The translations under genes were made by a program, and so were the position numbers. A stretch of DNA of 26,811 bases, taken from the NCBI GenBank assembly GCA_002314325.1, contig DCFC01000010.1, positions 1 through 26,811 of the forward strand. Reading direction: 5' to 3'. Position 1 is the stretch's first letter; each line of letters opens with the position of its first letter. The DNA is from Megamonas hypermegale. Its GTDB lineage: Bacteria; Bacillota; Negativicutes; Selenomonadales; Selenomonadaceae. Positions 16,526 to 24,466 of this stretch are shown here, in pieces. Below the pieces are notes generated by a model. It had not been told where the DNA came from, searched no databases, and saw nothing but the letters and a program-made list of their open reading frames with translations.

Positions 16526-16555
16526 ATTATAGTTCTGTACTCGTTGTATCGTCAA
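16526..16555 (-). promoter_or_regulatory. Promoter of the hydrogenase operon
   Basis: Minus strand: -35 TTGACG (16550-16555), 18-bp spacer, -10 TATAAT (16526-16531). It lies just past the end of the yitT-like gene and gives a leader of about 226 bases before the hyaA GTG. It is the only good promoter seen for the eleven downstream genes. Confidence 0.7.
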
Positions 16556-16568
16556 GTTTTTTCCGCAA

Positions 16569-17441
16569 TCAATGGCGTTTTTTCCGACGAAGTCTGCCGC
16601 CTACGATATCGCTCACCGGATTAATCGTAATAAAAGCCGCCTCGTCAATATCGAGCACAATACTTTTTAAACTGTCGATTTCCAGACGGGTCACAATGCA
16701 GTACAAAATCTTGCGCTTTTCTTTGGAATAACCGCCTTCGCCGTGCAGAAGCGTTACGCCTTTATCCATCTGCTTCATTAATTTATCGGTAATTTCATCG
16801 TGCTGCGACGTCACAATCATGACAGCGTACGTTTCTTCCAGCCCTTTTATCACCACGTCAATCATTTTGGAAATTACAAAATACGCAACGAGCGAATACA
16901 TCGCTTTATCCCAGCCGAAAACAAAACTTGCGCTGCTCAATATGAACAGATTGATGAACATGACTATTTCGCCGACGGAAAAAACCGTTTTCCTGTCTGT
17001 TATGATTGCGACAATCTCCGTCCCGTCAAAAGAAGCCCCGTTGCGGATGACAATTCCCACACCGGCGCCCGTTATTATTCCGCCGAATACAGCCGCCAGA
17101 AAAAAGTCGTTCGTTACCGGCAGCACCGGCAGAAAAATATTCGACCAGAACGACAGGCAGATTACGGAAAAAGTCGTAGCTATCGCAAAATGCTTACCTA
17201 TATATTTATAACCCAGAAATAAAAAAGGCAGGTTAATCACGATAAGAAACATACCAAATGGCAGACCCGTTACAGCACTGAGCATAATCGCAATACCGAC
17301 AACGCCGCCGTCTATGATATTGTTCGGAATTAAAAAGATTTCCAGTCCTACCGCCGTTATAATCGCACCGATAAATAAATACAAATACTTTCTCAAATAA
17401 AAACTGATTTTTCTCTTCTTTGTTAAATTCTCATTAACCAA
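16569..17441 (-). CDS. YitT-family membrane protein with DUF2179
   Basis: A 290-aa membrane protein of the YitT/YpjC/YqfU group, widespread in Firmicutes and without a settled function. Five to six hydrophobic segments occupy residues 15-180, with IPNNIIDGGVVGIAIMLSA and NGASFDGTEIVAII as conserved family stretches. The soluble C-terminal DUF2179 domain (about 205-280) holds LLHGEGGYSKEKRKILYC and DEAAFITINPVSDIVGG. The TTG start at 17441 is chosen because AGAGG stands 9 bases before it and no other start fits. The gene lies upstream of the hydrogenase promoter on the same strand with no terminator between, so some read-through into hyaA is possible. No functional link to the hydrogenase is implied. 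Confidence 0.88.
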   Translation of the reverse strand: MVNENLTKKRKISFYLRKYLYLFIGAIITAVGLEIFLIPNNIIDGGVVGIAIMLSAVTGLPFGMFLIVINLPFLFLGYKYIGKHFAIATTFSVICLSFWSNIFLPVLPVTNDFFLAAVFGGIITGAGVGIVIRNGASFDGTEIVAIITDRKTVFSVGEIVMFINLFILSSASFVFGWDKAMYSLVAYFVISKMIDVVIKGLEETYAVMIVTSQHDEITDKLMKQMDKGVTLLHGEGGYSKEKRKILYCIVTRLEIDSLKSIVLDIDEAAFITINPVSDIVGGRLRRKKRH

Positions 17442-17493
17442 TAATAAAACCTCTTTTCTTTACCCAAAAATTTAACTGTTATCTATTATTTAT

Positions 17494-17502
17494 ATTATAC
17501 CA
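17494..17502 (-). promoter_or_regulatory. Extended -10 promoter of the YitT-family gene
   Basis: Minus strand: TGGTATAAT, an extended -10 (TATAAT at 17494-17499 with TG one base upstream), about 53 bases before the TTG start. The -35 is poor, as is common for extended -10 promoters. Confidence 0.5.
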
Positions 17503-17538
17503 TTAATAAATTATTTTTATAGATTTGTTTGTTATGAA

Positions 17539-17612
17539 CGATTTTGATTGGCTTTTAAAAAATTTTATTAAAATACGTCATTTTATGATTGACTTTGACT
17601 GAATTTGAATGA
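17539..17612. promoter_or_regulatory. Probable FruR operator repeats
   Basis: Three copies of a TGANTTTGANTGA-like element: CGATTTTGATTGG (17539-17551), TGACTTTGACTGA (17590-17602) and TGAATTTGAATGA (17600-17612). The last two overlap by three bases, so they repeat every 10 bp, and they fill the spacer of the fru promoter. Position and repetition fit autorepression by the DeoR-type regulator encoded next. The assignment to FruR is inferred. Confidence 0.55.
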
Positions 17613-17618
17613 TATAAT
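17589..17618 (+). promoter_or_regulatory. Promoter of the fruRKA operon
   Basis: -35 TTGACT (17589-17594), 18-bp spacer, -10 TATAAT (17613-17618), 21 bases before the fruR ATG. The expected transcript start falls just upstream of the ribosome binding site, so the leader is very short. Confidence 0.82.
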
Positions 17619-17639
17619 ACAGATAAAGAGGTGAGAGAT

Positions 17640-18383
17640 ATGCTTACACAAGACCGCCATTCCACTATACTGAATTTATTAAAGAAACAATCCAGTGTCA
17701 CTCTAACAGAACTGACAACACTCTTAAACACCTCCGAATCCACCATACGGCGCGATTTGACGGCTCTTGACAAAGCCGGAAAGCTACGCAAGGTTTACGG
17801 CGGTGCCACCAGTCTTGATTTCTACACAGCCACGGAAAAAGATGTGCAGACTAAACACGACCTGCAGATAACAGAAAAAAAACTGATTGCCCAAAAAGCA
17901 GCCGGCATGATTGAAAAAAACGACTTGATTTATCTCGATGCCGGTACGACGACCGAATTTATAATCGATTATCTGACGGAACGCGACGCCACTTATGTAA
18001 CAAACGGCATTTACCATGCCGGCAAGCTCTCCGAACGCGGCTTCAACGTCATCATAATCGGCGGTCAGCTGAAAAAACTGACAGCGGCCGTAATCGGTAC
18101 GACAGCTGTGGCTAATTTAAAACCGTACAATTTCACCAAAGGTTTTTTCGGCACGAACGGCATCAGCACTCAGGCCGGTTTTTCCACACCAGACCCCGTA
18201 GAAGCCTGCGTGAAGAAAACGGCTATGAAACACTGTCAAAAAGTTTTTGTCGTTGCCGACTCCACCAAATTCGACCAGATAACGCCGATAACATTCGCCA
18301 AATTGGAAGATGCCGTGATTATCACGGATATCTTAAAGGATAAAAGATATTTAGACTTCACAAATATTTTGGAGGTGCTTTAA
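17640..18383 (+). CDS. fruR: DeoR-family fructose operon regulator
   Basis: A 247-aa transcription factor, by position the repressor of the fructose operon that it opens. The N-terminal winged helix contains DRHSTILNLLKKQSS, TLTELTTLLNTSESTIRRDL (HTH, about 20-40) and LRKVYGGA, typical of DeoR proteins. The C-terminal DeoRC sugar-phosphate sensor domain shows YLDAGTTTEFIIDYL, VTNGIYHA, IIIGGQL, KGFFGTNGIS and VVADSTKF. Family knowledge suggests fructose 1-phosphate as inducer. The ATG at 17640 follows AGAGGTGA by about six bases; an in-frame GTG three codons earlier overlaps that site. The stop abuts the fruK start codon. Confidence 0.92.
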   Translation: MLTQDRHSTILNLLKKQSSVTLTELTTLLNTSESTIRRDLTALDKAGKLRKVYGGATSLDFYTATEKDVQTKHDLQITEKKLIAQKAAGMIEKNDLIYLDAGTTTEFIIDYLTERDATYVTNGIYHAGKLSERGFNVIIIGGQLKKLTAAVIGTTAVANLKPYNFTKGFFGTNGISTQAGFSTPDPVEACVKKTAMKHCQKVFVVADSTKFDQITPITFAKLEDAVIITDILKDKRYLDFTNILEVL

Positions 18384-19292
18384 TTGATTTATACTGTAAC
18401 ATTCAATCCTGCAATCGATTATATTGTCCGCCTGGATAAATTCGTTGCCGGAGCCACCAACCGCGTAAATTACGAACAGGTTCTAGGCGGCGGAAAAGGT
18501 ATCAATGTTTCCATCGTGCTGAAAAATCTCGGCATTGACAATACCGCCCTCGGTTTCATGTCCGGCTTTACCGGCAGGGAAATTCTCCGCCAGCTGCACA
18601 GCTTCGGCTGCCAAAGCGATTTTATCGAACTGCCGGACGGATTTTCCCGCATAAACGTAAAAATCAAAACAGCCGAACAGGAAACGGAAGTAAACGGACA
18701 GGGACCGGATATTCCTCAATCCGCTATTGACGAACTCTTTGCCAAACTCGACAAACTGACTGCCGGCGATACGCTCGTTCTTGCCGGCAGCATTCCGCAA
18801 AGCCTGCCTGACGACATCTACGAAAAAATCATGGCACGGCTGGAAAACCGTAATATAAACATCGTCGTAGACGCAACGAAAAAGCTTATGCTCAACGTCT
18901 TAAAATACCGTCCGTTCCTGATTAAACCGAACAATCATGAACTGGCTGAAATGTTCAACGTAACACTGTCCGGCCACGATGACATCATTTTCTACGCCAA
19001 AAAATTACAGAATATGGGCGCTAAAAACGTGCTTGTTTCCATGGGTAAAGACGGAGCCATCTTAGTCGACCAGAACGGCTCCACCGTTTATTCACCTGTT
19101 CCGAAAGGCAAACTCGTAAATTCCATCGGCGCAGGCGACTCCATGGTAGCCGGCTTTTTAACCGGTTATTATGAAACAGGCGATTTTAAACACGCTTTCT
19201 ACATGGGCGTTGCTACAGGTTCCGCTTCCGCATTTTCGGAAAACCTCGCTACGCGTCCGGAAGTGGAAGCACTTCTAAAAACTCTTATTTAA
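18384..19292 (+). CDS. fruK: 1-phosphofructokinase
   Basis: A 302-aa PfkB-family kinase that phosphorylates fructose 1-phosphate, made by the PTS, to fructose 1,6-bisphosphate for glycolysis. Sugar-binding motifs are VTFNPAIDYIV and QVLGGGKGINVSIVL; IKPNNHELAEMF follows, then VSMGKDGAILV. The catalytic signature is NSIGAGDSMVAGFLTGYYE, with the aspartate as base and GAGD as anion hole. Length is normal. The start is TTG, directly after the fruR stop, with GGAGGTG 7 bases before it, so translation is coupled to fruR. Tagatose 6-phosphate kinase is the nearest alternative, but the neighbours decide for fructose. Confidence 0.95.
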   Translation: MIYTVTFNPAIDYIVRLDKFVAGATNRVNYEQVLGGGKGINVSIVLKNLGIDNTALGFMSGFTGREILRQLHSFGCQSDFIELPDGFSRINVKIKTAEQETEVNGQGPDIPQSAIDELFAKLDKLTAGDTLVLAGSIPQSLPDDIYEKIMARLENRNINIVVDATKKLMLNVLKYRPFLIKPNNHELAEMFNVTLSGHDDIIFYAKKLQNMGAKNVLVSMGKDGAILVDQNGSTVYSPVPKGKLVNSIGAGDSMVAGFLTGYYETGDFKHAFYMGVATGSASAFSENLATRPEVEALLKTLI

Positions 19293-19316
19293 TAAAATAA
19301 AGGAGAGATTTACATC

Positions 19317-21215
19317 ATGAAAATTACCGATATTTTAAAACCGGTCAGCATTCAGCTCAATGTTGCTCCGCCGAAAAGCAAAGTTGAAGCAATCAACATT
19401 CTGGCTGATTTAATGGAAAAAGGCGGCAATCTCAGCAATAAAGAAGAATATGTAAAAGCTGTAATCGCCCGCGAAGACAGCGGCTCTACCGGTCTGGGCG
19501 ACGGCATCGCTACGCCGCACGCCAAAAGCAGCGCTGTCCGCGAAGCCGGTCTTGCTGCCATGGTCGTACCGCAGGGCATGGATTTTGCAGCACTCGACGG
19601 CAATCCGTCCCGCCTGTTCTTCATGATTGCAGCACCGAACAGTGCCAGCGACCTGCATGTACAACTTTTGAGCAAACTTGCCACCATGCTGATGGACCCT
19701 GATTTCAAAGACGCACTCATCAATGCCAAATCCGTTGACGAATTCCTTCAGTTGATAAACGAAAAAGAAGAAGGCAAATCCTCCGCCGAAGAAGCTCCTG
19801 CTGAAGCGGAAAAAACACCAGACGGTTATGAAGTTCTCGCCGTAACAGCCTGCCCGACAGGTATCGCTCATACGTATATGGCGGCTGAATCGCTTGAGCA
19901 GCATGCCAAACGCAAAAATATCTCTATTAAAGTGGAAACGAACGGTACAGGCGGCAGAAAAAATGTTCTGACGGACGAAGAAATCGCCAAAGCTAAATGT
20001 ATCATCGTTGCCGCTGACAAAAACGTACCGATGGCGCGCTTCAACGGCAAACACGTTATCATCACCAAAGTTGCCAACGGTATCAATAAAGCCGATGAGC
20101 TTTTAGATAAAGCCATGGCGCAGGATGCCCCGATTTACCACCATTCCGGTAATGATGAAGAAGCTTCCGGCTCGGTGGAAGGTGAAAGCATCGGCCGCCA
20201 GATTTACAAACATCTGATGAACGGCGTATCGCATATGCTTCCGTTCGTTGTCGGCGGCGGTATCTTAATCGCCATTGCCTTTTTAGTCGACGTATACGAC
20301 CCGGCAAATCCATCAAACTTCGGCTCTAATACGCCACTTGCTGCATTCTTCAAAAACGTCGGCGGTGTCTCCTTCGGTTTCATGCTTCCTGTACTTGCCG
20401 GTTTCATCGGTATGAGTATTGCTGACCGTCCGGGTCTCGTAGCCGGTTTTGTCGGCGGCGCTCTTGCCAACTCCGGCGGCTCCGGTTTCCTCGGCGCCCT
20501 CATTGCCGGTTTTGCCGCAGGCTACATCATCCTCGGTCTCAGAAAAGCTCTTAATTTCCTGCCAGCATCGCTTGACGGTATCAAAAATATTCTTTTATAT
20601 CCTCTGCTCGGCGTATTCTTAATGGGTATTGCCATCACTTTCATCATCAACCCGCCTGTAAGCGCTATCAACACCTGGCTCGTTGAAACGTTAAAAGGCA
20701 TGGACCCTAGCAGCCGTATCTTAATCGGTATCGTTGTCGGCGGCATGATGTCCATCGACATGGGCGGCCCGTTCAACAAAGCGGCTTATGTAACAGGTAC
20801 TGCTCTTTTAGCTGATGGTGAATTCGGCGTTATGGCTTCCGTTATGGCCGGCGGTATGGTTCCTCCGATTGCCATCGCTCTTTGCACCACATTCTTCGGC
20901 AACCGCTTCACAGAAGCAGAAAGAAAATCCGGACCTACCAACTACATTATGGGTCTGTCCTTCATCACCGAAGGTGCTATTCCGTTCGCCGCAGCTGACC
21001 CTGCCCGCGTTATCCCTTCCTGCATCGTCGGTTCGGCTGTAGCCGGTGCTCTTTCCATGGCATTTGAATGCACACTGCGTGCTCCGCACGGCGGTATCTT
21101 CGTTGTTCCGACAATCGGCAATCCGCTCATGTATCTCGTAGCGATTGCAGCCGGTGCCGTAGTAAGCATGATTTTACTGGCAATCCTCAAAAAACCGTTA
21201 AATAAAAAACAATAA
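19317..21215 (+). CDS. fruA: PTS fructose transporter, EIIABC
   Basis: A 632-aa phosphotransferase permease taking up fructose as fructose 1-phosphate. Domain order is A-B-C. The EIIA-Fru domain (about 1-150) has GDGIATPHAKSSAV, with His68 as phosphorylation site. A Glu/Ala-rich linker follows. The EIIB-Fru domain (about 170-275) has TACPTGIAHTYMAAESLEQ, with Cys179 as phosphorylation site. The EIIC membrane domain (about 295-628) has HMLPFVVGGGILIAIAFL, GGMMSIDMGGPFNKAAYV and FITEGAIPFAAADPARVIP. All parts needed for transport are in one chain; HPr and EI must come from elsewhere. GGAGAG lies before the ATG, 24 bases after fruK. A strong terminator closes the operon. Confidence 0.97.
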   Translation: MKITDILKPVSIQLNVAPPKSKVEAINILADLMEKGGNLSNKEEYVKAVIAREDSGSTGLGDGIATPHAKSSAVREAGLAAMVVPQGMDFAALDGNPSRLFFMIAAPNSASDLHVQLLSKLATMLMDPDFKDALINAKSVDEFLQLINEKEEGKSSAEEAPAEAEKTPDGYEVLAVTACPTGIAHTYMAAESLEQHAKRKNISIKVETNGTGGRKNVLTDEEIAKAKCIIVAADKNVPMARFNGKHVIITKVANGINKADELLDKAMAQDAPIYHHSGNDEEASGSVEGESIGRQIYKHLMNGVSHMLPFVVGGGILIAIAFLVDVYDPANPSNFGSNTPLAAFFKNVGGVSFGFMLPVLAGFIGMSIADRPGLVAGFVGGALANSGGSGFLGALIAGFAAGYIILGLRKALNFLPASLDGIKNILLYPLLGVFLMGIAITFIINPPVSAINTWLVETLKGMDPSSRILIGIVVGGMMSIDMGGPFNKAAYVTGTALLADGEFGVMASVMAGGMVPPIAIALCTTFFGNRFTEAERKSGPTNYIMGLSFITEGAIPFAAADPARVIPSCIVGSAVAGALSMAFECTLRAPHGGIFVVPTIGNPLMYLVAIAAGAVVSMILLAILKKPLNKKQ

Positions 21216-21223
21216 TATATCTT

Positions 21224-21262
21224 AAAAATAAATGCAGGAGAACGTCTCCTGCATTTATTTTT
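21224..21262 (+). terminator. Terminator of the fruRKA operon
   Basis: Perfect 18-bp inverted repeat (21224-21241 and 21245-21262) with a 3-base loop, core TGCAGGAGA, ending in a T-run, 8 bases past the fruA stop. Confidence 0.95.
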
Positions 21263-21546
21263 TCTGCCTATACATTATATAAATTTCTCCAACTTGAAAA
21301 AATAGTTAATCTCCTATACAATGGTATTAGAGATTATCATTGTACCACTCTATTCTTATTTCAAAACAATATAAATTCATGATAAATATGCCATTTATCA
21401 GTAGCAGTAACAATGGTTCTATTCTTTCCATCATAGCTAAAATTTATATTTTAATAATTTTTTATTATTTTAAAATCATATTATAACAAAAACACTTTAT
21501 ATTATCATTTTATTTTATTAAACTTTTTATTATCATATAAACTAAT
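21263..21546. other. AT-rich gap without a recognised gene
   Basis: No complete gene, RNA gene or clear promoter is seen. A small inverted repeat (ACAATG...CATTGT) is centred near 21331. The minus strand around 21360-21440 has a 27-codon open stretch, reading for example TIVTATDKWHIYHEF, with no start or binding site; it could be a gene remnant or chance. The promoter of the following operon must lie here but no good -35/-10 pair stands out. Confidence 0.4.
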
Positions 21547-21562
21547 GGAGGTAGTTGTTATT

Positions 21563-21904
21563 TTGGAAATTCGCATTACAAAAAATGATAATCTGAACGT
21601 CATTTCTTTAAACGGCAAACTTGACGTTTTCGGCTCCCAGCAAGCTAAAGAAGCAATCTTAGATAAAATGACTACTCAAGAAAATATTATTATAGATATG
21701 TCTCATTGTAATTTTGTTTCCAATTACGGTTTGTATTTATTGTCTGTTATTGCCGATAAAGCTAAATTATTAAATATAAATGCTATTTTTGTTTCTATTA
21801 CCGATAAAATATCCGAAATATTTTATTTGACAGGCTTCACTGATACGATTACACTTGAACCAACAGTTGAAGATGCCATAAAAAAATATTCTCTGGTATC
21901 TTAA
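21563..21904 (+). CDS. STAS-domain protein, anti-sigma antagonist-like
   Basis: A 113-aa single STAS domain of the SpoIIAA/RsbV type, a small cytoplasmic protein that normally binds a partner switch kinase. LNVISLNGKLDVFGSQQAKEA is the typical first half, NIIIDMSHCNFVSNYGLYLL the helix-loop region, and IFYLTGFTDTITLEPTVEDA the C-terminus. Where relatives read DSSG, with a phosphorylated serine, this one reads Ser53-Asn54-Tyr55-Gly56, so the usual phospho-serine is missing. The TTG at 21563 is chosen because GGAGG stands 11 bases upstream; an ATG at 21545 overlaps that site and is the alternative. Twenty bases separate it from the glgX-like gene, so they are probably co-transcribed. No kinase or sigma factor gene is nearby; the role is unknown. 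Confidence 0.8.
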   Translation: MEIRITKNDNLNVISLNGKLDVFGSQQAKEAILDKMTTQENIIIDMSHCNFVSNYGLYLLSVIADKAKLLNINAIFVSITDKISEIFYLTGFTDTITLEPTVEDAIKKYSLVS

Positions 21905-21924
21905 AAATATGACGAGGTGTAAAC

Positions 21925-24018
21925 ATGCCCTTAGACGTACTGCCTACTGATACGTATAAACAGTTTAAAATCAGACGCGGTTTCTTCCGCTTAAATGGTT
22001 CTACCATTTTACCCGGAGGTGTGAATTTTTCCATTTACTCCTCCGGTGCTACCAGTTGTGAATTAATCCTTTACAGAAACGGCGCTAAAGAACCCTTTGC
22101 CACTATTCCCTTCCCGAAAAATTACCGTTTGGGAAATGTGTTCGCTATGATTGTTTTTGATTTGGATTATGAAAATATTGAATACGGGTTCCGCATTGAC
22201 GGCAAACACAATGTGCAGAGAGGAGATATCTACGACAAGAGCAAAATACTCCTCGACCCTTATGCCAAAATGATATCAGGACGCAACGAATGGGGCATTA
22301 TGCCGGACAGAACCAATAACTTCCAATATCGTTCCAAAGTCGCCATCAATGACTTTGAACTGGAAACCGACCCGTCTATAACGACTTCGCAAAATGACCT
22401 CATTATTTACGAAGCTCATCTGCGCGGTTATACCAGACATGCCTCTTCCGGCGTAAAACATCCCGGAACGTATGCCGGTTTTATTGAAAAAATCCCTTAT
22501 CTGAAAGAACTGGGCATCAACGCTGTAGAATTTCTGCCTATCTTTGAATTCGACGAAAACGAAGACGTGATAAATGATACCGTTCGTTATGACAGTAAGG
22601 GAAACCGTTTACTAAACTATTGGGGATACAATCCCATTTCATTTTTCGCGCCTAAGGCCAGCTACGCCGCCAGCGGCAAATATTCCATGCAGATTTATGA
22701 ACTGAAAAATCTCATAAAGGAACTGCATAAAAACGGCATCCGTGTAATTCTCGATGTTGTTTTCAACCATACTGCCGAAGGCGATGAGAGAGGTCCGTAT
22801 ATTTCTTATAAGGGAATTGACAACAAAGCTTATTATATTCTCGGACCGAACGGTGAATACTACAATTTCAGCGGTTGCGGCAATACATTAAACTGCAACA
22901 ATCCGATTGTCCGCCAAATGATTTTAAACTGCCTGCGCTATTGGATATCTGAATACCATATCGACGGTTTCCGATTTGACCTTGCCTCCATATTAGGACG
23001 CAATCAGGACGGTTCGCCGATGAGCAATCCGCCGCTTTTGGAACTGCTGGCATTTGACCCTTTGCTTACCAATACGCTTCTGATTGCGGAAGCCTGGGAT
23101 GCCGGCGGATTATACCAGGTCGGCACCTTCCCGTCTTACGGACGCTGGGCTGAATGGAACGGCCATTACCGCGATGATGTCCGCCATTTTCTCCGAGGCG
23201 ATTTGGGTTATGCCAAAGCCGTTGCCGCCCGCATTACTGGGTCAGAGGATATTTACAACCCTGCCCTCCGCGGCAATGCTTCAATAAACTTCATCACCTG
23301 TCATGACGGTTTTACATTATGGGATTTATTCTCCTATAATACGAAACACAATGAAGAAAACGGCTGGAACAACACAGATGGTACAAATGATAATATTAGT
23401 TGGAATTGCGGCGAAGAAGGAGCAACTTCCGACAAGGAAATCTTAAATCTGCGTTACAAAATGGTCCGCAATGCAGCCGCCATTTTATTATGCAGCATAG
23501 GAACGCCTATGATTTTAGCCGGAGATGAATTCTGCAACTCTCAGTTCGGCAACAACAATGCTTACTGTCAGGATAACGAAATATCGTGGCTTGACTGGTC
23601 CTTACTGGAGGAAAATAAAACCATATTCGAGTTTTATAAAAATCTGATTGCTTTCCGCAAACAGCATCCGATTTTCTCCCGCACCAGCGAAGATACGCCG
23701 AAGGATTATCCGGCAGTAAGTCTGCACGGTGTAGAACCTTGGAAATTCGATTACTCTTATACCAACAGAATTGTCTGCGTTCTGCTGACCGGCAAAACGG
23801 CCGAAGGCAAAGATGATTTTATCTATATTTGTATCAATTCCCATTGGGAGGACCACCGTATTCATCTTCCTGCTCTGCCTGGTAACCATCCGTGGAAACT
23901 CGTCATCAATACCGATTTTGGCGACAAAGCCTTTATTGATGAAGACAATCGCCCCGATGTTTACCATATCAGCATTTTACCTGCTCGTTCCGTTTTGGTG
24001 TATAATGCTGTAATCTAG
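21925..24018 (+). CDS. glgX: Glycogen debranching enzyme, GH13 isoamylase type
   Basis: A 697-aa cytoplasmic alpha-1,6-glucosidase of the GlgX/isoamylase branch of GH13, expected to cut branch stubs of glycogen during its breakdown. The N-terminal CBM48-like domain (about 15-150) includes ILPGGVNFSIYSSGATSCEL. The catalytic barrel shows all four conserved regions: DVVFNHTAEG; DGFRFDLASILGR with nucleophile Asp352; LLIAEAWDAGG with acid/base Glu389; and FITCHDGFTLWD with His460 and Asp461. The C-terminal beta domain ends at YNAVI. Length matches the family. GAGGTG stands before the ATG. No other glycogen gene is in the window. Pullulanase is a less likely alternative, since no signal peptide is present. 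Confidence 0.93.
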   Translation: MPLDVLPTDTYKQFKIRRGFFRLNGSTILPGGVNFSIYSSGATSCELILYRNGAKEPFATIPFPKNYRLGNVFAMIVFDLDYENIEYGFRIDGKHNVQRGDIYDKSKILLDPYAKMISGRNEWGIMPDRTNNFQYRSKVAINDFELETDPSITTSQNDLIIYEAHLRGYTRHASSGVKHPGTYAGFIEKIPYLKELGINAVEFLPIFEFDENEDVINDTVRYDSKGNRLLNYWGYNPISFFAPKASYAASGKYSMQIYELKNLIKELHKNGIRVILDVVFNHTAEGDERGPYISYKGIDNKAYYILGPNGEYYNFSGCGNTLNCNNPIVRQMILNCLRYWISEYHIDGFRFDLASILGRNQDGSPMSNPPLLELLAFDPLLTNTLLIAEAWDAGGLYQVGTFPSYGRWAEWNGHYRDDVRHFLRGDLGYAKAVAARITGSEDIYNPALRGNASINFITCHDGFTLWDLFSYNTKHNEENGWNNTDGTNDNISWNCGEEGATSDKEILNLRYKMVRNAAAILLCSIGTPMILAGDEFCNSQFGNNNAYCQDNEISWLDWSLLEENKTIFEFYKNLIAFRKQHPIFSRTSEDTPKDYPAVSLHGVEPWKFDYSYTNRIVCVLLTGKTAEGKDDFIYICINSHWEDHRIHLPALPGNHPWKLVINTDFGDKAFIDEDNRPDVYHISILPARSVLVYNAVI

Positions 24019-24039
24019 TATATATAAAGGTGAAATATT

Positions 24040-24414
24040 ATGGCACAAAAATTTTATATCTGTTCTCACTGCGGCAACATTATCGCTTTTGCTAAAAACA
24101 ACGGCGTACCTGTTTTCTGCTGCGGTGAAAAAATGACGGAAATTGTTCCCGGCACTACTGACGCCGCTATTGAAAAACATGTTCCTGTTATCTCGCAGCA
24201 GGGCAATATCGTAACGGTTACAGTAGGCTCGGTGGAACATCCGATGATACCCGAACACTTTATCGAATGGATTTCGCTTGAAACGAATAAAGGCAATCAG
24301 CGTAAATTACTCAAACCGAATACAGCGCCAAAGGCTCAATTTGCTCTTCTCGATGGCGAAGAAGTAGTTGCAGCTTATGCTTACTGCAATCTCCACAGTC
24401 TTTGGAAATCCTAA
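24040..24414 (+). CDS. dfx: Desulfoferrodoxin (superoxide reductase)
   Basis: This 124-aa protein reduces superoxide to hydrogen peroxide without making oxygen, a common defence in anaerobes. The N-terminal desulforedoxin-like domain has Cys8, Cys11 and Cys27-Cys28 for the Fe(SCys)4 centre I. The catalytic centre II has His47, His67, His73, Cys116 and His119 (EKHVPVI, EHPMIPEHFIEWI, CNLHSLWKS), and Lys46 of the EKH motif is in place. It is thus a complete two-centre enzyme, not a neelaredoxin. Electrons usually come from rubredoxin, which is not in the window. AAGGTGA lies before the ATG, only 21 bases after the glgX stop, so it belongs to that operon, which ends at the next terminator. Confidence 0.95.
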   Translation: MAQKFYICSHCGNIIAFAKNNGVPVFCCGEKMTEIVPGTTDAAIEKHVPVISQQGNIVTVTVGSVEHPMIPEHFIEWISLETNKGNQRKLLKPNTAPKAQFALLDGEEVVAAYAYCNLHSLWKS

Positions 24415-24421
24415 TGAAAAT

Positions 24422-24462
24422 AAAAAGTACGTTCTCCCATTATGGAAAAGAACGTACTTTTT
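24422..24462. terminator. Bidirectional terminator between dfx and dehydrogenase
   Basis: Perfect 14-bp arms (24422-24435 and 24449-24462, AAAAAGTACGTTCT and complement) around a 13-base loop, with A-run and T-run flanks. It serves both convergent operons. Confidence 0.92.
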
Positions 24463-24466
24463 TTGT

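Noticed and set aside
21263..21546. Insertion sequence or riboswitch in the AT-rich gap
   Set aside because: No transposase fragment, terminal repeats, target duplication or conserved aptamer core could be seen.
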